Shown: one piece after another, positions 1-5,560 of the stretch | How the letters are laid out: each line of letters starts with the position of its first letter | Numbering within the stretch: the first letter of the stretch is position 1 | DNA from: an uncultured Nocardiaceae bacterium | GTDB lineage: Bacteria; Actinomycetota; Actinomycetes; Mycobacteriales; Mycobacteriaceae | NCBI GenBank assembly: GCA_936936565.1 | Contig: CAKZIX010000095.1 | Location: forward strand, 1 to 7,292 | Direction: 5' to 3' | DNA length: 7,292 nucleotides | Program-made: the position numbers and the translations under genes | Notes under the pieces: generated by a model | What the model saw: only the letters and a program-made list of their open reading frames with translations | What the model was told of the DNA's origin: nothing | The model's database searches: none

Positions 1-1260
1 GGCTCGTGCTCGGGCATGTTCACCGCGAACTCGATGAACTGCCTCACCGAGGCGCTCGGACTTGCCTTGCCCGGCAACGGATCCGCCCTCGCCACGCACA
101 GCGCCCGCCGCGCGCTGTTCGAGCGCGCGGGCACCGTCGTCGTCGCGGCGGCCAAACGCTGGTACCAGCACGACGATTCGAGTGTGCTACCGCGAAATAT
201 TGCCTCCCCCAAAGCATTCCGCAACGCGATGGCGCTCGACGTCGCGATGGGCGGGTCCACCAACACGGTGCTGCACACGCTGGCCGCCGCCCAGGAGGGC
301 GAGGTCGACTTCGATCTGCGCACGATCGACGAAATCTCGCGTCGCGTCCCGTGTTTGAGCAAGGTCTCGCCGAATTCGGACTACCACATGGAAGACGTGC
401 ACCGCGCGGGCGGCATCCCGGCCATCCTCGGCGAACTGCGCCGCGCGGGCCTGCTCGAGACCGACGTCAGCACGGTGCACACCAAGGACTTCGACGAGTG
501 GCTCGACACATGGGACATCCGCTCCGGCAAGGCCAGTGACGAGGCTGTCGAGCTTTTCCACGCCGCGCCGGGCGGGGTGCGCACCACCGAGCCGTTCTCG
601 ACCAGCAACCGCTGGTCGAAGCTGGACACCGACGCGGCAGCCGGCTGCATCCGGGACGTCGCGCACGCCTACACGGTCGAGGGCGGGCTGTGCGTACTGC
701 GCGGAAACATCGCGCCCGACGGCGCCATCCTCAAGACCGCGGGCATCGACGAGGAGCTGTTCAGCTTCCAGGGTCCGGCGCGCGTCGTGGAGTCCCAAGA
801 GGAAGCGGTCAGCGTCATCCTGGCCAAGCAGATCCAGCCGGGCGACGTCGTCGTGGTGCGCTACGAGGGTCCGGCGGGCGGGCCGGGCATGCAGGAAATG
901 CTGCACCCCACCGCGTTTCTGAAGGGTGCCGGATTGGGCAAGAAGTGCGCGCTGATCACCGACGGGCGGTTCTCCGGCGGCACGTCGGGCCTGTCGATCG
1001 GGCACATCTCCCCCGAGGCCGCCAGCGGCGGCGTCATCGGGCTGATCGAGGACGGCGACCAGATCCGCATCGACGTCGCGACGCGCACGCTCGAGGTGCT
1101 GGTCGACGACGCCGAGCTGGCCCAGCGACGTGCCAAGATGGAAGCCCGCGAGCGGCCGTGGCAGCCGGTGAGCCGCGAGCGCACCGTCACCACGGCACTG
1201 CGCGCCTACGCCGCGCTGGCCACCTCGGCCGACATGGGCGCGGTGCGCCGGGTGCCCTGA
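1..1260 (+). CDS. ilvD: Dihydroxy-acid dehydratase, C-terminal 419 residues (5' end outside window)
   Basis: IlvD dehydrates 2,3-dihydroxy-3-methylbutanoate and its isoleucine-pathway homologue to 2-oxo acids, the third common step of branched-chain amino acid synthesis, in the cytosol. The open frame enters at base 1 with GSCSGMFTANSM, the motif carrying an iron-sulfur cluster cysteine (fragment residue 3). It then shows GGSTNTVLH (about 84-92), GGVRTTEPFST (about 191-201), YEGPAGGPGM (about 288-297) and the family signature DGRFSGGTSGLSIGH (about 321-335), whose serine is the expected catalytic base. The end, LRAYAALATSADMGAVR, resembles E. coli IlvD (616 residues), so roughly 190 N-terminal residues are missing. 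The wording GSCSGMFTANSMN differs from the ACGGMYTANTM form I recall for M. tuberculosis IlvD (Rv0189c), so this is the E. coli-like subfamily. The usual lysine of EGPKGGPGM is alanine here. Identification is secure; the cluster type cannot be told from the fragment. Confidence 0.97.
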   Translation, partial: GSCSGMFTANSMNCLTEALGLALPGNGSALATHSARRALFERAGTVVVAAAKRWYQHDDSSVLPRNIASPKAFRNAMALDVAMGGSTNTVLHTLAAAQEGEVDFDLRTIDEISRRVPCLSKVSPNSDYHMEDVHRAGGIPAILGELRRAGLLETDVSTVHTKDFDEWLDTWDIRSGKASDEAVELFHAAPGGVRTTEPFSTSNRWSKLDTDAAAGCIRDVAHAYTVEGGLCVLRGNIAPDGAILKTAGIDEELFSFQGPARVVESQEEAVSVILAKQIQPGDVVVVRYEGPAGGPGMQEMLHPTAFLKGAGLGKKCALITDGRFSGGTSGLSIGHISPEAASGGVIGLIEDGDQIRIDVATRTLEVLVDDAELAQRRAKMEARERPWQPVSRERTVTTALRAYAALATSADMGAVRRVP

Positions 1261-1310
1261 GCACTCCCGTAGGAGTTCCTGCTGGGGCGCCGCGAGGTCT
1301 CGATGAACAC

Positions 1311-1355
1311 GCCGTGATCACGGCGTTCGTACCGCACGAACGCCGTGATCACGGC
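1311..1355. terminator. Perfect 20-bp inverted repeat, probable bidirectional terminator
   Basis: Arms 1311-1330 and 1336-1355 are exact reverse complements around a 5-nt loop (1331-1335), starting 50 nt after the ilvD stop. They lie between ilvD (+) and the convergent small gene (-), the usual place for a hairpin that ends transcription in both directions. No T-run follows on either strand, which is common for mycobacterial terminators. Each arm also contains the self-complementary 14-mer GCCGTGATCACGGC (1311-1324 and 1342-1355), with centres 31 bp apart, about three helical turns. A dimeric DNA-binding protein could therefore use the same bases. Symmetry is seen directly; the terminator role is inferred. 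Confidence 0.6.
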
Positions 1356-1364
1356 TATCGGGTT

Positions 1365-1398
1365 TGCGGTGATGTGCCTCCGACTTCACATCACTGCA
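1365..1398 (-). terminator. Second hairpin, just past the stop of the small minus-strand gene
   Basis: Arms 1365-1376 and 1387-1398 pair over 12 positions with one G-T wobble pair (1368/1395); the central 8 bp (GTGATGTG / CACATCAC) are perfect and the loop is 10 nt. It begins 4 nt beyond the stop codon of the small gene at 1403, so it would be the first structure in that transcript's 3' end, followed by the stronger hairpin at 1311-1355. No T-run is present. A transcript-end stabiliser or weak terminator is the likeliest role, by position only. Confidence 0.4.
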
Positions 1399-1402
1399 CT
1401 GC

Positions 1403-1597
1403 TCAGAACTCCGGCGTGGACGAACCGGTGCCCCAGTCGGGCGTCGACGAGCCGTTGCTGAAATCGCCCGTGGACGAGCCGAGGAAGCTGCTGTGCTCGG
1501 AGACGAACTTGGCGATCGAATGCACGACGTCCGTCGCTGCGTCGCTCACCTGAGTCGACACTGCGTGCAGCAGTGCGTCGAGGAGGGATGTGACCAT
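1403..1597 (-). CDS. Small hypothetical protein (64 aa) with three C-terminal GSST repeats
   Basis: I do not recognise this protein. The start at 1597 (ATG) is chosen because AAAGGG lies 7 nt upstream and a TATCAT -10 box sits at 1620-1615. An in-frame ATG at 1636 would add 13 residues (MTYITISSRKGHL) but has no ribosome-binding site and would run through the -10 box. Residues 1-36 look like an amphipathic helix (MVTSLLDALLHAVSTQVSD, then VVHSIAKFVSEHS) with no signal-peptide charge pattern and no cysteine. Residues 37-63 are three 9-residue units, SFLGSSTGD, FSNGSSTPD and WGTGSSTPE, followed by a terminal F. By hand count 56 of 64 codons end in G or C. That supports coding but not the strand, because a plus-strand frame from about 1374 to 1553 shares the same third positions. 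Convergent with ilvD and downstream of the DoxX gene, it appears to have its own promoter. A real gene is likely; function unknown. Confidence 0.55.
   Translation of the reverse strand: MVTSLLDALLHAVSTQVSDAATDVVHSIAKFVSEHSSFLGSSTGDFSNGSSTPDWGTGSSTPEF
1409..1489 (-). repeat. Three tandem 27-bp units encoding the GSST[GP][DE] repeat
   Basis: Three degenerate 27-bp units lie end to end at 1489-1463, 1462-1436 and 1435-1409, in frame with the small protein. Each encodes x-x-x-GSST-[GP]-[DE]. The core CGTGGACGA/CGTCGACGA on the plus strand is the best kept part, and the variable part is the first three codons. Read on the plus strand the same units encode S[GP]VDEP followed by three variable residues. 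Internal duplication is the simplest origin. Confidence 0.75.
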
Positions 1598-1603
1598 TAG
1601 GTG

Positions 1604-1646
1604 ACCCTTTCGCGATGATATTGTGATGTAGGTCATGCGAAAGGGT
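1604..1646 (-). promoter_or_regulatory. Promoter of the small gene: -10 box inside a perfect 10-bp inverted repeat
   Basis: ACCCTTTCGC (1604-1613) and GCGAAAGGGT (1637-1646) are exact reverse complements separated by 23 bp. On the minus strand that spacer contains TATCAT (1620-1615), a good mycobacterial -10 box. Transcription would start around 1609-1607, leaving a leader of about 10-12 nt beginning at or near the AAAGGG ribosome-binding site, which lies in the proximal arm. The symmetrical arms bracketing the -10 suggest a repressor operator. If transcription instead starts further upstream, the two arms could pair in RNA and hide the ribosome-binding site. No convincing -35 box is visible. 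Confidence 0.5.
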
Positions 1647-1671
1647 AGTCGGTCACGTCGCTTCGAACAAT

Positions 1672-1689
1672 ACCTGTTTCAGAACAGGT
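1672..1689 (-). terminator. Hairpin directly after the DoxX gene
   Basis: On the minus strand the sequence is ACCTGTT-CTGA-AACAGGT followed by ATTGTTC: a perfect 7-bp stem and a 4-nt loop, starting one base after the DoxX stop codon. The T content after the stem is modest. It would separate the DoxX transcript from the small gene downstream, which appears to have its own promoter. Confidence 0.5.
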
Positions 1690-1690
1690 T

Positions 1691-2377
1691 TCAGGTCAGC
1701 GGATTGGTGCCCTTCAGCACGATCCAGGTGACGACCGCCGCCGCGATCGCCGCCAGGAAGCACAGCAGGGACCCGATGTAAGGCCTTGTCGCCCAACCTC
1801 TTCCAGCGTCGAGGCCGATCCGGCCCGGACCCGCCAGCAGCACCGCCGACGACGCGCCGATCAGGATGGACTCGATCTCGACACCTGTCTGCCCGCCGTA
1901 CTGCAGGCCGGGGCGGGCGCCCTGCTTCATCAGCCAGGCGTCGATGATCACGGCGAGCACCGCCCCCGCGGCCAGCGGCGTGGCCAGCCCGAGGATGAGC
2001 ATCGAACCGCCGGCCACCTCCCCGACGGTCACCATGATCGCGGCCAGCTGCGGCTGCTCCCACCCGCCCGCGGCGAGGCTGTCTTTCATGCCGTCCAGGC
2101 CGGGCCCACCGAACCAGCCCGTGAGCTTTTGCAGGCCGTGGTAGAGGAACGTGCCGCCGACTGTGAGCCGGAGGATGAACAAGCCCAGGTCGGTCAGGCC
2201 ACGACCGCGCGCGTCGCCGCGCGGCGCCCGGACGGGCCGCGCGGGCGTGGGCGGCGGCGTCACCACCGGGGGAATGTAGGCACCTTGATGCTCGGGCCCT
2301 GGCTGCACCGCGAGGTCGTCCTCGGTGACGGGCTTCGCAGTGGAAGGGATACGGACTGTCGGCTGGTCGTCAGTCAT
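1691..2377 (-). CDS. DoxX-family integral membrane protein (Rv3005c-like)
   Basis: This is a 228-residue member of the DoxX family. Its M. tuberculosis counterpart Rv3005c is reported to form a membrane-associated complex with the superoxide dismutase SodA and the thiosulfate sulfurtransferase SseA, linking radical detoxification to thiol balance; the same role here is inference from similarity and location. Residues 1-60 are hydrophilic and proline-rich with no signal peptide, so probably a disordered cytosolic tail. The DoxX core begins LGLFILRLTVGGTFLYHGLQ and continues KLTGWFGG (about 64-91). Hydrophobic segments lie near 61-82, 109-132, 133-150, 167-185 and 200-221: the usual four plus one at the C-terminus. 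GEVAGGSMLILGLATPLAA (119-137) is typical. A TAGGCT box 6 nt upstream of the ATG suggests leaderless transcription. It is divergent from lppZ with 91 bp between starts, the same pairing as in M. tuberculosis. Confidence 0.9.
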   Translation of the reverse strand: MTDDQPTVRIPSTAKPVTEDDLAVQPGPEHQGAYIPPVVTPPPTPARPVRAPRGDARGRGLTDLGLFILRLTVGGTFLYHGLQKLTGWFGGPGLDGMKDSLAAGGWEQPQLAAIMVTVGEVAGGSMLILGLATPLAAGAVLAVIIDAWLMKQGARPGLQYGGQTGVEIESILIGASSAVLLAGPGRIGLDAGRGWATRPYIGSLLCFLAAIAAAVVTWIVLKGTNPLT

Positions 2378-2383
2378 GCGCCG

Positions 2384-2389
2384 AGCCTA
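2384..2389 (-). promoter_or_regulatory. -10 box of the DoxX gene, leaderless spacing
   Basis: TAGGCT (minus strand, 2389-2384) fits TANNNT and is followed by six bases and then the ATG at 2377. That spacing would put the transcription start at or next to the start codon. No clear ribosome-binding site or -35 box is present, which fits a leaderless mycobacterial transcript. Confidence 0.55.
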
Positions 2390-2455
2390 GAACGCACGAC
2401 CCGGCGCGCGCAGCACCGACACGGCCCGGCACCGACCCGCACGAGTCCGAATCGG

Positions 2456-2461
2456 TAACGT
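2456..2461 (+). promoter_or_regulatory. -10 box of lppZ, leaderless spacing
   Basis: TAACGT fits TANNNT and lies seven bases before the ATG at 2469, again predicting a transcript that starts at the A of the start codon. There is no purine-rich ribosome-binding site between the two. An 8-bp direct repeat GCACCGAC (2413-2420 and 2429-2436, 16 bp apart) lies upstream in the shared divergent intergenic region; its role, if any, is unknown. Confidence 0.55.
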
Positions 2462-2468
2462 CTACGGC

Positions 2469-3569
2469 ATGAAGTCGGTTCGGGTGGCGCTCGCGGTCGG
2501 CGCCACGGTGTCACTGCTGGCCGGATGTGCCCGCGTCGACGATTCGGCAGCCAGCCCGTTCACCCCGCCGCCGTCGGGCGAGTTCGAGAACGAGGGCACG
2601 GAGCCGCCGACCACCACGCCGGACCGCCGCAAGACCGGGCCGTGCATCGACGCCACCCCCGGCGTGGTCACCACCTGCATCGAGCCCACCGCAGGCATCG
2701 CCGCGCTCGGTGACGCCGAGTCCGCACTGGTCGCCGAGCGGCGCACCGGGCGGGTGCTGATGTCGCACGTGTCGGACCAGAAGGCCCGCGAAGTGCTCAA
2801 GCTCGACGTGGACGGCGCCGGCGACGGCGGCCTGCTCGACGTGGCACCCTCGCCCACCTTCGCGCAGGACGAGTTGATCTTCGCCTACGTCACCACGGGG
2901 TCGGACAACCGCGTGGTACGGGTGGCCAAGGGCGACGTTCCGAAGCCGATTCTCACCGGGATCCCGAAGGGGCCCAACGGCAATGCCGGAGCCATCGAGT
3001 TCGGACCGAAGGGTGAGCTGTACGTGCTCACCGGCAACGCCGGCGACCCGGCCGCGGCCGCGAATCCCGCGTCGCTGGCCGGCAAGCTGCTGCGCATCGA
3101 CAGTCCGCGGGTCGGCGCCAACCCGCAGCCACGGGTGCTGCTGTCCGGACTCGGTACCGCCGGCGACGTCTGCCTGCGCGGCGACGGCTCGGCCTGGGTC
3201 ACCGACCGGCTGCCCACCGAAGACCGGCTGCAGCGGGTCAACGCCGACGGGCGGGTCGTCTCGCCGGTGTGGACCTGGCCGGATCGCCCCGGCGTCGCCG
3301 GCTGTGCGGCGGGTGACAATGCCGTCGCGGTCGCCCTCACGGCCGGTCGCGCGCTCGCGGTGCTCCAGCTGGATCAGAGCGGCGCGGTCACCGCGCAGCC
3401 GACGCTGACCGCACACGAAATGTACGGCCAGCTCAACGGTGCGTCGCTGGCTCCGGACGGGGCTGTGTGGGTGGGCACGGTGAACAAGACCGGTCCGCAG
3501 CCCGGACCCAACGACGACCGCGTCGTGCGGATCACCGTGTCCCCCGGTGGTGGCGGCGGGCCGGACTGA
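2469..3569 (+). CDS. lppZ: Lipoprotein LppZ, sugar-dehydrogenase-like beta-propeller
   Basis: A 366-residue exported lipoprotein, close in length to M. tuberculosis LppZ (Rv3006). The signal peptide MKSVRVALAVGATVSLLAGC ends in a clear lipobox (LLAGC, Cys20 lipidated), so it should sit on the outer face of the membrane. A Pro/Thr-rich linker (27-55) leads to a beta-propeller of the PQQ-dependent sugar dehydrogenase superfamily. GLLDVAPSPTF (121-131) and FGPKGELYVLTGNAGDP with ASLAGKLLRI (178-210) match the family's GLLDLALHPDF, FGPDGKLYVSTGDAGDP and SLAGKILRI elements. Where active members have His-Asn-Gly-Gly-Arg before the FGPDG strand, this protein has GNAGA (171-175), so the catalytic His and the Arg are absent. 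Dehydrogenase activity is therefore doubtful; a binding or structural role is an alternative. Cysteines 59 and 70 may form a disulfide. It converges on gatB with 26 bp between stops. Confidence 0.9.
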   Translation: MKSVRVALAVGATVSLLAGCARVDDSAASPFTPPPSGEFENEGTEPPTTTPDRRKTGPCIDATPGVVTTCIEPTAGIAALGDAESALVAERRTGRVLMSHVSDQKAREVLKLDVDGAGDGGLLDVAPSPTFAQDELIFAYVTTGSDNRVVRVAKGDVPKPILTGIPKGPNGNAGAIEFGPKGELYVLTGNAGDPAAAANPASLAGKLLRIDSPRVGANPQPRVLLSGLGTAGDVCLRGDGSAWVTDRLPTEDRLQRVNADGRVVSPVWTWPDRPGVAGCAAGDNAVAVALTAGRALAVLQLDQSGAVTAQPTLTAHEMYGQLNGASLAPDGAVWVGTVNKTGPQPGPNDDRVVRITVSPGGGGGPD

Positions 3570-3595
3570 GCGGTCGCGGCGCGTCCCAGGGCGTG

Positions 3596-5134
3596 CTACG
3601 AACAGGCGGCGATGACCAGTTCGCGCACGCGCGCGGCGTCGGCCTGCCCGCGCGTGGCCTTCATGACATCGCCGACGATCTTGCCGGCGGCCGCCACCTT
3701 GCCGCTGCGAATCTTGTCGGCGATGTCCGGGTTCGCGGCCAGCGCCTTCTCGACCTCTGCCTGCAGCGCGGAATCGTCGCTGACCATGCCGAGGCCCTTG
3801 GTCTCGACGAGCTGCTTGGGGTCGCCCTCGCCGGCGAGCACGAAATCGACGACTTGCTTGGCGACCTTGTTGTTGATCGTCTTGGCGTCCACGAGCGCGA
3901 TCACCTCGGCGACCTGAGCAGGCGTGATCGGCAAGCCGTCGAGGGCGACCTCGCGCTCCTTGGCCTTCTCGGTGAGGTAGGCGACCCACCACGACCGCGC
4001 CGCGTCGGCCGGCGCGCCCGCGTCGACGGTGGCCGAAATCAGATCCAGCGCACCGGTGTTCACGAGGTCGCGCATCACCTCGTCGGACACGCCCCACTCC
4101 TGCTGGATACGCGCGCGGCGCAGCCACGGCAGCTCGGGGATGGTGGTGCGCAACGACTCGACCCAATCGGTTTCCGGCGCAACAGGTTCCAGGTCCGGCT
4201 CCGGGAAGTAGCGGTAGTCCTCGGCGGTCTCCTTGCGCCGGCCCGGCGAGGTGGTGCCGTCGGCTTCCTGAAAGTGCCTGGTCTCCTGGACGATCGAGCC
4301 ACCGGCGTCGAGAACCGCCGCCTGGCGGCGCATTTCGAAGCGCACCGCGGTCTCCACCGACTTCAGCGAGTTGACGTTCTTGGTCTCGGTGCGGGTGCCG
4401 AATTGTGCTGCGTCCTTCAGCATCAGCGACACGTTCGCGTCGCAGCGCAGCGAGCCCTGCTCCATCTTCACGTCGGAGACATCCAGAGCCTTCAACAGAT
4501 CACGCAGCGCCGAAACGTACGCGCGTGCCACTTCCGGCGCCCGTTCCCCCGCTCCGACGATCGGCTTGGTGACGATCTCGATCAGCGGCACACCGGCGCG
4601 GTTGTAATCCAGCAGCGAATGGCTGGCGCCGTGGATGCGTCCCGTCGCGCCGCCGACGTGCAGCGACTTGCCAGTGTCTTCCTCCATGTGCGCGCGCTCG
4701 ATGTCCACCCGGAAGGTGCTGCCGTCGTCGAGCACCACGTCGAGGAAGCCGTCGAACGCGATCGGCTCGTCGTACTGGCTGATCTGGTAGTTCTTCGGCT
4801 GATCCGGGTAGAAGTAGTTCTTGCGCGCGAACCGGCACTCGGCGGCGATCGAGCAGTTCAGCGCCAGCCCGATCCGCACCGCCGACTCCACCGCGGCCTG
4901 GTTGACCACCGGCAGACTGCCCGGCAGCCCGAGGCACACCGGGCACACCTGGGTGTTGGGCTCGGCACCGAAGGCCGTCGGGCAGCCGCAGAACATCTTG
5001 GTGACCGTGCCCAGCTCGACGTGAACCTCCATGCCCAGCACCGGGTCGTACTTGGCGATGACGTCGGAGTAGTCGCGGAGCTCGACGTCGGGAGCGGAGC
5101 CCGCGGAGCGACCCGGTGCAGTTGCGGCAGACAT
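3596..5134 (-). CDS. gatB: Asp/Glu-tRNA(Asn/Gln) amidotransferase subunit B
   Basis: GatB is the kinase and tRNA-binding subunit of GatCAB, which turns Glu-tRNA(Gln) and Asp-tRNA(Asn) into Gln-tRNA(Gln) and Asn-tRNA(Asn) in the cytosol; mycobacteria lack GlnRS and AsnRS and depend on it. The 512 residues match the family length (about 509 in M. tuberculosis as I recall). Visible motifs are GMEVHVEL (34-41), a four-cysteine site C49-C51-C64-C67 that usually holds zinc, RKNYFYPDQPKNYQISQYD (104-122), RAHMEEDTGK (147-156) and the signature LLDYNRAGVPLIE (174-186), then LRCDANVS. The YqeY-like helical tail fills the C-terminal third. The start is favoured by a TAAACT box seven bases upstream. In M. 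tuberculosis pfkA lies directly upstream on the same strand; here vapBC and an LGFP gene intervene. No defect is seen in the gene. Confidence 0.97.
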   Translation of the reverse strand: MSAATAPGRSAGSAPDVELRDYSDVIAKYDPVLGMEVHVELGTVTKMFCGCPTAFGAEPNTQVCPVCLGLPGSLPVVNQAAVESAVRIGLALNCSIAAECRFARKNYFYPDQPKNYQISQYDEPIAFDGFLDVVLDDGSTFRVDIERAHMEEDTGKSLHVGGATGRIHGASHSLLDYNRAGVPLIEIVTKPIVGAGERAPEVARAYVSALRDLLKALDVSDVKMEQGSLRCDANVSLMLKDAAQFGTRTETKNVNSLKSVETAVRFEMRRQAAVLDAGGSIVQETRHFQEADGTTSPGRRKETAEDYRYFPEPDLEPVAPETDWVESLRTTIPELPWLRRARIQQEWGVSDEVMRDLVNTGALDLISATVDAGAPADAARSWWVAYLTEKAKEREVALDGLPITPAQVAEVIALVDAKTINNKVAKQVVDFVLAGEGDPKQLVETKGLGMVSDDSALQAEVEKALAANPDIADKIRSGKVAAAGKIVGDVMKATRGQADAARVRELVIAACS

Positions 5135-5141
5135 GCGGGCC

Positions 5142-5147
5142 AGTTTA
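5142..5147 (-). promoter_or_regulatory. -10 box of gatB in the 21-nt gap after vapC
   Basis: TAAACT (minus strand, 5147-5142) fits TANNNT and is followed by seven bases and the gatB ATG at 5134. The gap between vapC and gatB is only 21 nt, so a -35 region would lie at or inside the end of vapC; none is convincing. This would let gatB be transcribed as a leaderless mRNA independently of vapBC, although read-through from vapBC is also possible. Confidence 0.55.
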
Positions 5148-5155
5148 TTGGTCGG

Positions 5156-5560
5156 TCAGACGGAGACGACGGTCAGGACCTGCTCGAGATCGATGAAGTC
5201 GCCGCTGTTGCGTGTGTACAGCGGCAGACCGTTGACCGACGCGATCGCGGCGATCATCAGGTCGTTCTTGCGTGGCTTGGGATTGCGCCCAGCCGCGACG
5301 ACGAGTTCAGCAATCGTAGTGAACCGTCGCGCGGCGTCGGCGTCGAACGGCAACGGATCAAGGACGGCGTTTGCGGCGCCGAAATGCTCGGTCCGCAACG
5401 CCTTGACCACGGGTGTGGCAGCCATGGCGATCCCCATGCCCAACTCGGCAAACGTTATCGAACTGACTCTGATCGAGCGCGGCAACGATTCCGAATCCAG
5501 CGTTCGAAGGTCGATGAACACGCACGTATCCAGCAGGCCCTCGTCCGGACGGTCACTCAC
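5156..5560 (-). CDS. vapC: VapC-family PIN-domain ribonuclease toxin
   Basis: A 134-residue PIN-domain protein, the toxin half of a type II toxin-antitoxin pair; VapC toxins are Mg-dependent ribonucleases that usually cleave specific tRNAs or rRNA and stop translation. The acidic active-site residues are all visible: Asp11 in LLDTC, Glu39 in FAELGMG, Asp100 in KNDLMIAA and Asp121 in TRNSGDF, with the common Asn118 before it. Length and motif spacing are normal, so the toxin looks intact. Translation appears to begin at a GTG (5560), because no ATG precedes LLD at a sensible distance. The GTG lies inside the end of vapB, giving an 8-bp overlap and probable translational coupling. The target RNA cannot be predicted from sequence alone. 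gatB follows 21 nt downstream on the same strand. Confidence 0.93.
   Translation of the reverse strand: MSDRPDEGLLDTCVFIDLRTLDSESLPRSIRVSSITFAELGMGIAMAATPVVKALRTEHFGAANAVLDPLPFDADAARRFTTIAELVVAAGRNPKPRKNDLMIAAIASVNGLPLYTRNSGDFIDLEQVLTVVSV

Noticed and set aside
187..1005. Minus-strand open frame inside ilvD
   Set aside because: Antisense to the certain ilvD coding frame; no start signal and no recognisable protein.
1263..1276. Small hairpin ACTCC-CGTA-GGAGT just after the ilvD stop
   Set aside because: Only five base pairs and no T-run; the perfect 20-bp stem at 1311-1355 is the far better terminator.
1598..1636. N-terminal extension of the small protein to the ATG at 1636
   Set aside because: No ribosome-binding site there, and the extension covers the -10 box and inverted repeat; the ATG at 1597 has AAAGGG at good distance.
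2511..4166. Long minus-strand open frame spanning lppZ and the end of gatB
   Set aside because: It overlaps lppZ (clear lipobox and propeller motifs) and shadows gatB in another frame. The product is low-complexity Arg/Gly/Ala.
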